A stretch of DNA of 61,309 nt. Source: Campylobacteraceae bacterium (GTDB lineage Bacteria; Campylobacterota; Campylobacteria; Campylobacterales; Arcobacteraceae). Position numbers and translations under genes: made by a program. Position 1 is the stretch's first letter. Each line of letters starts with the position of its first letter. Positions 38,462-47,202 of this stretch are shown piece by piece. The stretch lies in NCBI GenBank assembly GCA_013215945.1, contig JABSOM010000017.1, positions 1-61,309 on the forward strand, given 5' to 3'. The notes below the pieces were generated by a model. That model was not told the origin of the DNA, ran no database searches, and saw only the letters and a program-made list of their open reading frames with translations.

Positions 38462-38475
38462 CTACTTTAAGGTAG
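38462..38475. promoter_or_regulatory. Operator palindrome 3
   Basis: CTACTTTAAGGTAG, flanked by TTATTA / TAATAA, which extend the dyad. Its centre is 37 bases from palindrome 2. It sits just upstream of the candidate promoter of the regulator gene, so the regulator may control itself. Confidence 0.74.
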
Positions 38476-38485
38476 TAATAAACTA

Positions 38486-38512
38486 TTGACTATGATATAC
38501 TTATTGTATTAA
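38486..38512 (+). promoter_or_regulatory. Candidate promoter of the Rrf2 gene
   Basis: TTGACT (38486-38491), 15 bases, TATTAA (38507-38512). It lies ten bases from palindrome 3 and 18 bases before the ATG. GGAG precedes the ATG by nine bases. Confidence 0.45.
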
Positions 38513-38529
38513 TATCTATGGAGAAATAA

Positions 38530-38955
38530 ATGAAATTAAATGTGACTTCCCAATATGCCATTCGGGTTATTGGTCTAATTTCTGAACTAAACAGAATATG
38601 TAATGCAAAAGAGTTATCACTACAGTTGAATATTCCATATAAGTATCTAACAAAAATCATGAATGAATTGGTAAAAGCTGGTCTTATCCTTTCCACGAGA
38701 GGAAGAGAAGGAGGATATACTTTGGCAAAAGAACCTTCAAAAATAAGAATACTTGATGTACTTGATGCGGTACATGAAAATATCGAGAACAATGAATGTA
38801 TTTTAGGAATAGGAGTATGTTGTGAAAATGGACAATGTGCTTTACATGACAGTTGGATAGAACGTAAACAAAGCTTAATAAAAATGTTTAAAGAACAAAC
38901 CGTTGAAAACTTCTATTATAAAGATAATGAAAAGAAAATTTGCTTAAAAAGATAA
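38530..38955 (+). CDS. Rrf2-family Fe-S regulator (NsrR/IscR type)
   Basis: A 141-residue winged-helix regulator. Residues 1-65 form the DNA-binding domain, including SREGGYTLA-like wing GREGGYTLAKEP. Cys90, Cys97 or Cys98, and Cys103 match the three-Cys [Fe-S] site of the family, next to LHDSW. Rrf2 members of this type include NO sensor NsrR, IscR and others. Position divergent from nirK and three nearby palindromes make nitric oxide or nitrite control of the operon the best guess. It cannot be separated from other Rrf2 types by sequence alone. Confidence 0.85.
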   Translation: MKLNVTSQYAIRVIGLISELNRICNAKELSLQLNIPYKYLTKIMNELVKAGLILSTRGREGGYTLAKEPSKIRILDVLDAVHENIENNECILGIGVCCENGQCALHDSWIERKQSLIKMFKEQTVENFYYKDNEKKICLKR

Positions 38956-39113
38956 TATTTTAGCAAAGGTATTGAAAACTTTTAAAGGTATGAAGATAAA
39001 ACCTTTACTATTTATACAATATTCAAAAGATACAAATTTTATTGCAAGACTTCGTATATATCAACCCCGTCATTTACTTTTCTAAATTCTTACATACTTA
39101 AAAAGGAATCTTT

Positions 39114-39194
39114 ATGAAATTAAATAAGCTTAATCATATTGCTCCTGTGAAGGGAAAAAGATATCTAAAATTATTGATTGACGAATACGATTAA
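39114..39194 (+). CDS. Possible 26-residue small protein
   Basis: ATG-TAA frame coding MKLNKLNHIAPVKGKRYLKL and six further residues ending DEYD. AAAAAGGAAT lies 5-14 bases upstream of the ATG, better than many real genes here, and a strong terminator follows 22 bases after the stop. No signal peptide or membrane segment. It could be a real small protein or the remnant of a longer gene. No family recognised. Confidence 0.45.
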   Translation: MKLNKLNHIAPVKGKRYLKLLIDEYD

Positions 39195-39215
39195 AGAAAA
39201 GTAAATAACACACAT

Positions 39216-39250
39216 AAAAAAAGCATTCACTTAAGGTGAATGCTTTTTTT
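39216..39250. terminator. Bidirectional Rho-independent terminator
   Basis: Arms AAAAAAAGCATTCAC (39216-39230) and GTGAATGCTTTTTTT (39236-39250), perfectly complementary, five-base loop, A-run on one side and T-run on the other. It would end both the small plus-strand ORF and the copB operon on the minus strand. Confidence 0.85.
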
Positions 39251-39272
39251 TCTTATTCTTAATTAGTTTTAC

Positions 39273-39947
39273 TTAAAACCAAAGGCTAATACCAAGAACT
39301 AAACTTGTTGCACTGGAAGAATTATCACCAAAAGATTTATCATATGAAAGACCTATATAAGGTGCAAATTCTTTTGTAATTTCATATTTTAAATTTGCTC
39401 CTAAAGATAAAGAAGAAAAGCCTCTTTGTATTTCATATTTTTCATCATCTTTACTATAAGCACTTAGTTCAGAATTTACATTAATTCGTAACTTTTGTGT
39501 AAGTAAAAACTCATTTTCTGCACTTGCTCTTAAACCTAAATTTCCATTATCATCTAATAAAAAAGCCGTTCTAATTTCGAAAAAATATGAGCTCATTCCA
39601 GAAAATGCCAAAACTCCCCAATTTTTTGTATTTTCTTTGGTTTTATCAATTCCAAGACCGTATTGAATATCCCAATAAGGAGCAATGGCATTTGACCAAA
39701 CAATTTGGTTTTCACTTTCATTTTCATTTTTTGTTCGCTCACCCTCACTGTAGATATAAATTTTATTTAAATCATATCCCAGCCAAGCATTCATGTCCCA
39801 TTCGAAGGTTTTGTCTTTATTATTATCGTATTTCATTTGTAAAGCGTCAAAGGTAACTTTATAATTTAAAGGATCATCTTTTCCTGCTGCACTTAAAGAT
39901 GAAATCAACGCTGCACTTATTATACTTATTTTTAATAACTTGTTCAT
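39273..39947 (-). CDS. copB: Copper resistance outer-membrane protein CopB
   Basis: A 224-residue protein with a signal peptide (to about residue 20) and a beta-barrel made of alternating strands, ending in a hydrophobic-aromatic strand with terminal Phe (SLVLGISLWF). Features of PF05275 CopB are an EWDMNAWLGYDLNKIYIYSEGE segment and a PYWDIQYGLG segment. Unlike plasmid CopB/PcoB it has no N-terminal Met-rich domain. It begins nine bases after copA. Presumed role is copper handling at the outer membrane. Confidence 0.9.
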   Translation of the reverse strand: MNKLLKISIISAALISSLSAAGKDDPLNYKVTFDALQMKYDNNKDKTFEWDMNAWLGYDLNKIYIYSEGERTKNENESENQIVWSNAIAPYWDIQYGLGIDKTKENTKNWGVLAFSGMSSYFFEIRTAFLLDDNGNLGLRASAENEFLLTQKLRINVNSELSAYSKDDEKYEIQRGFSSLSLGANLKYEITKEFAPYIGLSYDKSFGDNSSSATSLVLGISLWF

Positions 39948-39956
39948 ATTTCTCCC

Positions 39957-41801
39957 TTAAACCACAATTACTTTTCTAAACATACCCAACATATGATAGA
40001 GCAAATGACAATGAAATGCCCACTGCCCTTTTGCATCAACAGTTACTCTAATACTAACTTTTGACCCAGGTTGTACAACAACAGTATGTTTTCTTACCAA
40101 TTGATTATCTCCTGTTTCTAAATCAGACCACAGCCCATGTAAATGCATAGGGTGATTCATCATAGTATCGTTTATATAGGTGATTCTTAATCTCTCTCCA
40201 TATTTAAACTCTAAGGGTTTTGACTCGGAAAACTTAATACCATTTATTGACCACATATATCGTTCCATATTACCTGTCAAATGTAAAATGATTTCTCTAT
40301 CAGGATAATTATCTTCATCACTTGCATTTTTAAATGACTGTAAGTCTGAATATGTTAGTACTTTTCTACCATTGTTTCTAAGTCCAACGCCAGGATCTTC
40401 CATTCTATACATGGGGTTTTTAACCTGCATAGTTGTTTGAACACCCCATTTAGTTTCCAAAGAAGTTATAGGTATTTTTTTGCTTAGTTTTCCCGTATAT
40501 GCTTTTTTAGGCTTCATTATATTTGTTTCTGACATCTTCATTGAATCCATATTCATTGAAGAATGATCCATTTTTGACATATTCATTGAACCCATGTCCA
40601 TTGGCTCTTGTTTTGTTTTGGGCATATTCATTGAACTCATGTCCATTGAAGAATGATCCATTGAACTCATATCCATTCCCATATCAGCATGGCTTAATAC
40701 AGGTACTTCATCCATCTTAGGGACCATTGCTAAAACATTTTTATTATATGTCAAATGTCCAATAGCATAACCAGATCGTTCTATACTTTGAGCAAAAATG
40801 GCATAAGCTTTTTGATCTTTTGGTTCAACGATAACATCATATGTTTCTGCCGTTCCAATTCTAAACTCATCAACTTCAACGGGTTTAACATTGTTACCAT
40901 CTGCTGCAACAACTGTCATTTTTAATCCTGGTATTCTTATATCAAAAAACGACATAGCAGAGGAATTTATAAATCTAAGTCTTATTTTTTGACCTTTTTT
41001 AAATAAAGCAGTAAAATTAGAAGCAGGATTATACCCGTTCATTAAATAGGTATAAGTAGAGCCAGAAACATCAGATAAGTCTCTATCTGTCATAGACATA
41101 TTATTCCACATTTTTCTTGCATTAAATGCATTCCAAAGGCCAAACTCTTTCACTTCACTAGCAAAATCTCCAACCGTTCTACCCACTCTATTATAGTAAT
41201 CACCTGCTACTTTTAATTTTCTATAGACATTTTTTGGTTTTTCATCACTCCAATCAGATAAAGCAATGACATAATCTTCATCAAAAGAATAAGGGTCTTT
41301 TTCTTTTGGTTCAATAACAATGGATCCATATACACCCGTTTGCTCTTGAAAACCAGAATGACTATGATACCAATACGTTCCACTTTGATTCAAAGTAAAT
41401 TTATACGTAAAGGTTTCCCCTGGTTTAATACCATCAAATGATATTCCAGGTACCCCATCCATTTTAGAAGGCAAGATAATTCCATGCCAATGTATTGAAC
41501 TGTCTTCTTGTAAATTATTTTTTACATGTATTGTAACTTCTTCTCCTTCTACCCATTTTAATGTAGGAGCTGGAAGCATTCCATTTATAGTTGTGGCAAG
41601 AACATTGTTACCTGTATAATTAACCATTGTATTATCAATTGTTAAATAAAACTCTTTTCCACTCATTTCACTACATTTTAATGTTTTAGCATAGGTTTTA
41701 GAAGCTAATAAAGAGCTAGGAGTTGAGGCTATGATACTTCCTGCAATTATACCTTTGACAAAACCTCTTCTATTTAAATGCTGTACATTTATATTTTGCA
41801 T
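39957..41801 (-). CDS. copA: Multicopper oxidase CopA (copper resistance)
   Basis: A 614-residue three-domain multicopper oxidase with a Tat signal (NRRGFVKGIIAGSIIAS). Copper motifs: HWHG near residue 103, YWYHSHSGFQEQ near 144, HPMHLHG near 554 and FHCHLLYHMLGMF near the end, the last with type-1 Cys. At about residues 375-430 there is a Met/His/Ser-rich linker of MDMSSMDH-type repeats, as in PcoA/CopA, probably binding cuprous ions. It likely oxidises Cu(I) in the periplasm. It lies between the His/Met-rich protein gene and copB. Confidence 0.95.
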   Translation of the reverse strand: MQNINVQHLNRRGFVKGIIAGSIIASTPSSLLASKTYAKTLKCSEMSGKEFYLTIDNTMVNYTGNNVLATTINGMLPAPTLKWVEGEEVTIHVKNNLQEDSSIHWHGIILPSKMDGVPGISFDGIKPGETFTYKFTLNQSGTYWYHSHSGFQEQTGVYGSIVIEPKEKDPYSFDEDYVIALSDWSDEKPKNVYRKLKVAGDYYNRVGRTVGDFASEVKEFGLWNAFNARKMWNNMSMTDRDLSDVSGSTYTYLMNGYNPASNFTALFKKGQKIRLRFINSSAMSFFDIRIPGLKMTVVAADGNNVKPVEVDEFRIGTAETYDVIVEPKDQKAYAIFAQSIERSGYAIGHLTYNKNVLAMVPKMDEVPVLSHADMGMDMSSMDHSSMDMSSMNMPKTKQEPMDMGSMNMSKMDHSSMNMDSMKMSETNIMKPKKAYTGKLSKKIPITSLETKWGVQTTMQVKNPMYRMEDPGVGLRNNGRKVLTYSDLQSFKNASDEDNYPDREIILHLTGNMERYMWSINGIKFSESKPLEFKYGERLRITYINDTMMNHPMHLHGLWSDLETGDNQLVRKHTVVVQPGSKVSIRVTVDAKGQWAFHCHLLYHMLGMFRKVIVV

Positions 41802-41827
41802 TTTATTCCTTTTAATGGTCTAGTGTT

Positions 41828-42217
41828 TTATAGTTTTGCGTTAGGTTTTCCATCTTGATTCATATGATTTTGCATTTTTCCATTGTGCATATGATCGCCC
41901 ATATGATTGTTTACTTTACTTTGCACATTTGTTTTTGTCACTTCTTTAGACTTTTTTAATTTTGCCAGTTGCTCGTTTGTTTTTCCATTTGAATTCATAT
42001 GGTTTTGCATTTTTCCATTATGCATATGATCCCCCATATGATTATTTGTTTTTGTCATTTTTTTATGCATTTTATTCATATCCATATTTTGCATTTTACT
42101 CATATCTTCATGACCTCCACCATGACTTCCAGATGCCATTAACATCGTGCTTGTTAATAAACTTGCACTTAAAACAATCTTGCCAAAAACTTGAACTAAA
42201 GTATTATTCTTTTTCAT
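41828..42217 (-). CDS. His/Met-rich periplasmic protein with internal duplication
   Basis: A 129-residue secreted protein (signal peptide to about residue 29). The mature part is dominated by His, Met, Asn and Lys. An 18-residue block, NNHMGDHMHNGKMQNHMN, occurs twice, encoded at 41993-42046 and 41858-41911. The block has four or more Met and four His and is a probable copper-binding motif. It heads the copA-copB operon. It could be a periplasmic copper store or chaperone. No named family. Confidence 0.75.
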   Translation of the reverse strand: MKKNNTLVQVFGKIVLSASLLTSTMLMASGSHGGGHEDMSKMQNMDMNKMHKKMTKTNNHMGDHMHNGKMQNHMNSNGKTNEQLAKLKKSKEVTKTNVQSKVNNHMGDHMHNGKMQNHMNQDGKPNAKL

Positions 42218-42415
42218 TATTTTCCTTTTATTTTTTAAATTATAATAATTTTATGTGTAAAAAGTGTGCAAGCGTCTAAAATTGATTTCAATCAAGTAAT
42301 TTAACTTATTTTAAACTTATAATATAAATTTAGTTAAATATTTTTAGATTAAATATACTTTTAAAATTAATTACACTATAATTACAATAATTAATATTTA
42401 AATTTAAGGTTGTTC

Positions 42416-43795
42416 ATGAAAAACACACTTATTAAAACTTCATATAGAATAAAACGTTATTATATGTATGTTTTTGCAACGGTTCTTACGCTCGTTGTTC
42501 CTTTCATTACCATTAATGGCAATCATATTTTCCTCTTGTCATTTGACAAAAAACAATTGCATCTTATGGGGATAGCATTTGATATGCAAGAACTTTATAT
42601 GCTTCCTTTTTTACTCATGTTATTATTTTTAGGTATTTTTGCTGCTACCACTGTTGGAGGGCGAGCTTGGTGCGGATGGGCCTGTCCCCAGACAATCTTT
42701 AGGGTTGTATACAGAGATTTAATTGAAGATAAAATTCTTGGATTAAAACGCATTAAAAACAAACAAAAAGATGCCGATTATTCAAAAAACAAAAACAAAA
42801 TAAAAAAAGTTATTGGAATTTTCCTTTGGACCCTACTTTCATTATTAGCAGCAGCTGATTTGCTGTGGTTTTTTGTTCCACCAGAAGATTTTTTCCTTTA
42901 TTTACAAAATCCTTCTGAACATGTTTTTTTAATAGGTTTATTGCTAGGGATTACTGCTTTTTTAGTTTATGACATCGTCAAACTGAAAGAAGATTTTTGT
43001 ACCTATTTGTGTCCTTATTCGCGGGTACAATCCGTTTTATATGATGATGATACCTACCAAGCTATTTATTCAAATAAACGTGGAGGCCAAATTTACAATG
43101 ACAAATTAGAAAAAAGTATTTTCAATATAAAAGATTTTGCTTCTGAGCTAGATGAATGTACTACTTGTGAAAAATGTGTCACCGTTTGCCCTACACATAT
43201 TGATATAAGAAAAGGAACACAAGTTGAATGTATCAACTGTCTAGAATGTGTTGATGCCTGTACCACAGTAATGGGAAAACTAGGAAAACCTTCATTAGTA
43301 CAGTGGTCAAGTACCAATAAAATTGTAAATGACAAAAAAACAAAGATCTTCAGAAAAGCAACTATTATGTATGCAGTAGCCTTGAGTTTAATATTGTTTG
43401 CACTTGTAATTATGGGTGGAACAAAAGAACATATGTTACTTAATATTAATAAAACAACCATGTTATATAAAATAAAAGACAACAATGAAGTGACAAATAA
43501 CTTTTTACTTCTTTTTCAAAATACACAAAATAAAAAACATGTTTTTAACTTAGAAATTATTGATCATGATGAAATTGTAATCAAACGTTTTAAACCTTTT
43601 TCTCTGGGTCCCAAAAAATTGATAAAAAAAGTACTAATTTTATCAACAAAAGCACGTTTAGTAAATAATTATGAAAAAGACACCCCTATAACTGTAACAA
43701 TAAGGGCATATGCAATTGATGATCCTAAGAATATCTCTGTTCTTAGAAAAGCAGTCTTTATTTATCCAAGAGCGGATAAACTCAAAAAAAATTAA
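42416..43795 (+). CDS. ccoG: Cytochrome oxidase accessory protein CcoG
   Basis: A 459-residue membrane protein of the CcoG/FixG/RdxA family, with about five helices. It has WCGWACPQ near residue 84, CTYLCPYSRV near 195 and a double ferredoxin-like set CTTCEKCVTVCP and CINCLECVDAC near 245-285. CcoG is involved in copper delivery to the cbb3-type oxidase. Start at the ATG (42416) with AAGG seven bases upstream; a TTG two codons earlier is less likely. It diverges from the copper resistance operon. Confidence 0.93.
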   Translation: MKNTLIKTSYRIKRYYMYVFATVLTLVVPFITINGNHIFLLSFDKKQLHLMGIAFDMQELYMLPFLLMLLFLGIFAATTVGGRAWCGWACPQTIFRVVYRDLIEDKILGLKRIKNKQKDADYSKNKNKIKKVIGIFLWTLLSLLAAADLLWFFVPPEDFFLYLQNPSEHVFLIGLLLGITAFLVYDIVKLKEDFCTYLCPYSRVQSVLYDDDTYQAIYSNKRGGQIYNDKLEKSIFNIKDFASELDECTTCEKCVTVCPTHIDIRKGTQVECINCLECVDACTTVMGKLGKPSLVQWSSTNKIVNDKKTKIFRKATIMYAVALSLILFALVIMGGTKEHMLLNINKTTMLYKIKDNNEVTNNFLLLFQNTQNKKHVFNLEIIDHDEIVIKRFKPFSLGPKKLIKKVLILSTKARLVNNYEKDTPITVTIRAYAIDDPKNISVLRKAVFIYPRADKLKKN

Positions 43796-43820
43796 GATTA
43801 AAAGTCTCTTTTAATCTTAA
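43792..43820 (+). terminator. Terminator of ccoG
   Basis: Thirteen-base perfect arms (43792-43804 and 43808-43820) with TCT loop, overlapping the ccoG stop. Arms are A/T-rich and a T-run is short. Confidence 0.6.
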
Positions 43821-43867
43821 TAGTTAAAAGAATTAATCCTAATAGTAAATATCTTTCTAAACTTTGT

Positions 43868-43883
43868 TTAGATATAATCGCGA
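43868..43883 (+). promoter_or_regulatory. pyrG promoter core
   Basis: TTAGATATAATCGCGA, with TATAAT at 43873-43878 followed by CGCGA. The same 16 bases occur before dnaE (49474-49489). The leader to pyrG at 44024 is about 140 bases. GC-rich bases just after the -10 are a feature of promoters sensitive to the stringent response in other bacteria. Confidence 0.6.
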
Positions 43884-44023
43884 AATAATTAACTCAAAAA
43901 GTTAGGGAATTAAAATATTTCTAAAACTTAACATGAATTATAAAGTATGGCTATTATGAGATTCTATACTTATACTTAATAATTTGAGTTTAAAATAAAT
44001 TAAATAATTGATGGAGTATGTGC

Positions 44024-45640
44024 ATGACAAAATTTATTTTTGTAACAGGTGGAGTGTTGAGTTCTTTAGGTAAGGGAATTACGTCAGCGTCGATTGCTAC
44101 AATTTTAAAACAATCAGGATTTAAAGTTTCAATGTTAAAAATTGATCCTTATTTAAATGTTGATCCAGGAACAATGAGTCCACTAGAGCATGGAGAAGTT
44201 TTTGTTACAGCTGATGGCGCTGAGACTGACCTTGATGTTGGAAACTATGAGCGATTTATTGATGTAACCTTGGGTGCAAAAAATAACTTCACAACAGGGC
44301 AAGTTTATTCTTCTGTAATTAAAAGAGAAAGACAAGGGGGATACTTAGGTAAAACTATTCAAGTTATTCCTCATGTAGTTGATGAAATCAAAGCAAGAAT
44401 TTTTGGAGCTTGTGATGATCATGACTTTTTAATAGTTGAACTTGGTGGAACTGTTGGTGATATTGAAGGTATGCCTTTTTTAGAAGCCATTAGAGAAATC
44501 AGACATGAACTTGATAAAACAAGAACTATGAATGTACATGTAACTCTAATTCCATATATAAGAGCAGCAGGTGAGCTTAAAACAAAACCAACACAGCACT
44601 CCGTTCAAGAATTAAGAAGAATTGGTATTACTCCACATATGTTGGTATGTAGAACAGAAAGAAGTCTTCCTAAATCTTTAAAGAAAAAACTTGCTATGTC
44701 TTGTGATATTGATAACAATGCTGTTATTGAAGCAGCAGATGCACCTTCTATTTATCAAGTTCCCTTAGCTTTTATAAAAGAAGGTATATTAACTCCCCTT
44801 GCAGATCATTTTAATATCTCAATTAAACCAGATATGGAAAAATGGGATACTTTGGTTAAACGTATTTTGGTACCACAAGATGAAATTACTATTGCTTTTG
44901 TTGGTAAATACTTAGAATTAAAAGAATCCTACAAATCCTTAACAGAAGCACTTATCCATGCAGGAGCTCATACCAATACTAAAGTTATTATTAACTGGTG
45001 TGATAGTGAGCGAATTGAAGATGAAGGTGCTTACGAAATCATTGGAAACTCTGATGCAGTATTAGTGGCAGGTGGTTTTGGACATCGTGGTGTTGAAGGA
45101 AAATTAAAAGCCATTCAATATGCAAGAGAAAATAAAATTCCCTATTTAGGAATTTGTTTGGGTATGCAATTAGCACTTATTGAATTTGCAAGAAATGTTT
45201 TAGGTTTAGAAACTGCAAATTCAGTTGAGTTTGACAAAGAAACACCTGATCCAATTATTTATTTAATTGATGAATTTATGGACCAAACAGGAATGAAGCA
45301 AATACGAACACATGAATCTCCAATGGGTGGAACTATGCGTTTAGGAGAATATCCATTTAATCCCAAAGAAGGTACTTTGATTCAAAAAGCTTATGGAAAC
45401 AATGGTACCTATTTTGAGAGACACAGACACAGATATGAAGCCAATCCTACCTATAAAAAACGTTTTGAAGAAAAGGGAATGATTGTTTCTGGAGAATCTG
45501 ATGGACTTATTGAAACAATAGAACTAAACGATCATCCATGGTTTGTAGGAGTTCAATTTCACCCAGAATTTACTTCAAGATTAGAAAACCCTAATCCAAT
45601 TATTTTAGAATTTGTAAAACAGGCAATTAAAAATAATTAA
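44024..45640 (+). CDS. pyrG: CTP synthase
   Basis: A 538-residue enzyme converting UTP and glutamine to CTP. The synthetase domain has [13 protein letters not shown] near residue 8; the glutamine amidotransferase domain has GICLGMQ (Cys near 378) and a late VQFHPEF (His, Glu of the triad). Start at 44024 chosen because GGAG lies seven bases before it; an ATG two codons earlier is too close to that site. The stop overlaps recJ by one base. Confidence 0.96.
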   Translation: MTKFIFVTGGVLSSLGKGITSASIATILKQSGFKVSMLKIDPYLNVDPGTMSPLEHGEVFVTADGAETDLDVGNYERFIDVTLGAKNNFTTGQVYSSVIKRERQGGYLGKTIQVIPHVVDEIKARIFGACDDHDFLIVELGGTVGDIEGMPFLEAIREIRHELDKTRTMNVHVTLIPYIRAAGELKTKPTQHSVQELRRIGITPHMLVCRTERSLPKSLKKKLAMSCDIDNNAVIEAADAPSIYQVPLAFIKEGILTPLADHFNISIKPDMEKWDTLVKRILVPQDEITIAFVGKYLELKESYKSLTEALIHAGAHTNTKVIINWCDSERIEDEGAYEIIGNSDAVLVAGGFGHRGVEGKLKAIQYARENKIPYLGICLGMQLALIEFARNVLGLETANSVEFDKETPDPIIYLIDEFMDQTGMKQIRTHESPMGGTMRLGEYPFNPKEGTLIQKAYGNNGTYFERHRHRYEANPTYKKRFEEKGMIVSGESDGLIETIELNDHPWFVGVQFHPEFTSRLENPNPIILEFVKQAIKNN

Positions 45641-47202
45641 TGCAAAAAATTACATCTGAGCATTTAACTGCTCTATTAGAAGAAAGGCATAAGAATAATC
45701 CTTATGCCAAACTTTCAAATATCCCTAAACCTGATAGTTTTAAAGATATCAAAATAGCTACAAAAAGAGTTAAAGAAGCTATAACGAATAAAGAAACAAT
45801 TACTATTGTAGGCGATTATGATGTAGATGGAATTGTTTCAACTACCATTATGGTAGATTTTTTCAAAACAATCTCTTACCCTATTAACTATATTATTCCC
45901 AATCGTTTTAAACATGGTTATGGACTTTCTCCTAAAATTGTAGATCAAATAGAAGAAGGTTTAGTAATAACCGTTGACAACGGAATTTCTGCTTATGAAG
46001 CGTCTGTATTATTAAAAGAAAAAAACATTGATTTAATTATTACTGATCATCATACAGTAGGAGATAAAATACCCTTAGCTTTAGCAATAATTAATACCAA
46101 ACAAAAAGACTGTAATTTCCCTTTTAAAGATATTTGCGGAGCACAAATTGCCTGGTATTTTTGCGCAGCTATTAAAAAAGAGCTTGATTTAAATGTAGAT
46201 ATGAGTTCTTTTATGGATATTTTATGTATTGCAATTATTGCAGATATCATGCCTATGAATAGCCTTAATTATACCATGGTTAAATTTGGTCTTCAAAAAT
46301 TCAAAAATTCTAAACGCCCTGCTTTACTCCAACTCAAACAATCTTTAAATAAAACAGTTTATACTTCTGATGATGTTGGTTTTTTTATAGCTCCTAAACT
46401 AAATTCAGCAGGAAGATTAGAAGATGCTTCTATTGCTTTAGAATTTCTCTTATCTCCGGATACTTTTAGCGCGCAAAATAACTTGGATTATTTAAACGAA
46501 CTGAATAACCAAAGAAAAGTACTGCAAAATGAGATAAACAATCAAGCAGTACGTCAAGTAAATAAAAATGATAAGGTTATTGTTGTTTGGAATGAAAACT
46601 GGCATGAAGGTGTAATTGGAATAGTAGCTTCAAAACTTTGCCATGCTTTTAAGCGTCCTGCTTTTGTTTTTTCTATTACAAACGGCATTGCAAAAGGCAG
46701 TGCAAGAGCCAACAGTGAAATTAATTTACATACCCTGATTTCTACTACCTCTGATCTGCTTCTTGGTTTTGGTGGGCATAAGAATGCAGCAGGAATGGCT
46801 TTAAAAGAAGAGAACTTAGAAGAATTTAGAAAAAACTTGAATCTCAACATTAATAACTATGATGAAGAACTGTATATTAATACAAAAACATTAGGGGAAC
46901 TTGATGTTTCAAGTGTATCTATGGATTTTTTGAATGTAATTGAGCGTTATGAACCTTACGGCCAAGATAATTTAAAACCAATATTTACAGTAAGTAATGC
47001 AAATATTATTAAAAAAGAAATCTTTGGAAAAGACAAATCTCACTTAAAATTATATTTAGAAAGTTTTGGATTTTATTATGAAGCTATTTTATTTGGGGAA
47101 ACAAAACTTGAAGGAAAAAGTGTTTCTTTCATTGTATCTTTAAATAAAAATGAATTTAGAGGAAGATGCAATACACAGTTTTTAATTCAAGAAATCTTAT
47201 AA
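45640..47202 (+). CDS. recJ: Single-strand exonuclease RecJ
   Basis: A 520-residue DHH-family 5'-3' exonuclease. Metal motifs: VGDYDVDG near residue 58, TVDNGIS, and TDHH near 132. NSAGRLEDA near 245 and the DHHA1 part with GFGGHKNAAG near 375 follow, then an OB-like C-terminus. Slightly short for RecJ but has all the expected domains. It ends tail-to-tail with a FlgO-like gene, overlapping by six bases, so the two 3' ends share sequence. Confidence 0.93.
   Translation: MQKITSEHLTALLEERHKNNPYAKLSNIPKPDSFKDIKIATKRVKEAITNKETITIVGDYDVDGIVSTTIMVDFFKTISYPINYIIPNRFKHGYGLSPKIVDQIEEGLVITVDNGISAYEASVLLKEKNIDLIITDHHTVGDKIPLALAIINTKQKDCNFPFKDICGAQIAWYFCAAIKKELDLNVDMSSFMDILCIAIIADIMPMNSLNYTMVKFGLQKFKNSKRPALLQLKQSLNKTVYTSDDVGFFIAPKLNSAGRLEDASIALEFLLSPDTFSAQNNLDYLNELNNQRKVLQNEINNQAVRQVNKNDKVIVVWNENWHEGVIGIVASKLCHAFKRPAFVFSITNGIAKGSARANSEINLHTLISTTSDLLLGFGGHKNAAGMALKEENLEEFRKNLNLNINNYDEELYINTKTLGELDVSSVSMDFLNVIERYEPYGQDNLKPIFTVSNANIIKKEIFGKDKSHLKLYLESFGFYYEAILFGETKLEGKSVSFIVSLNKNEFRGRCNTQFLIQEIL

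Larger units (their letters stand above)
38956..39272. other. Intergenic region with small ORF and terminator
   Basis: Between the Rrf2 gene and copB. Holds a 26-codon ORF (39114-39194) with a good ribosome binding site and a strong bidirectional terminator (39216-39250). The first 150 bases are A/T-rich; a loose inverted pair AAAGGT / ACCTTT near 38985 could end the Rrf2 transcript. No other gene seen. Confidence 0.6.

Noticed and set aside
40523-40720. Plus-strand Ser/Pro/Leu-rich frame
   Set aside because: Antisense to the Met/His/Ser linker of copA.
41962-42279. Plus-strand Tyr/Phe-rich frame
   Set aside because: Antisense shadow of the His/Met-rich protein; repeats mirror its duplicated block.
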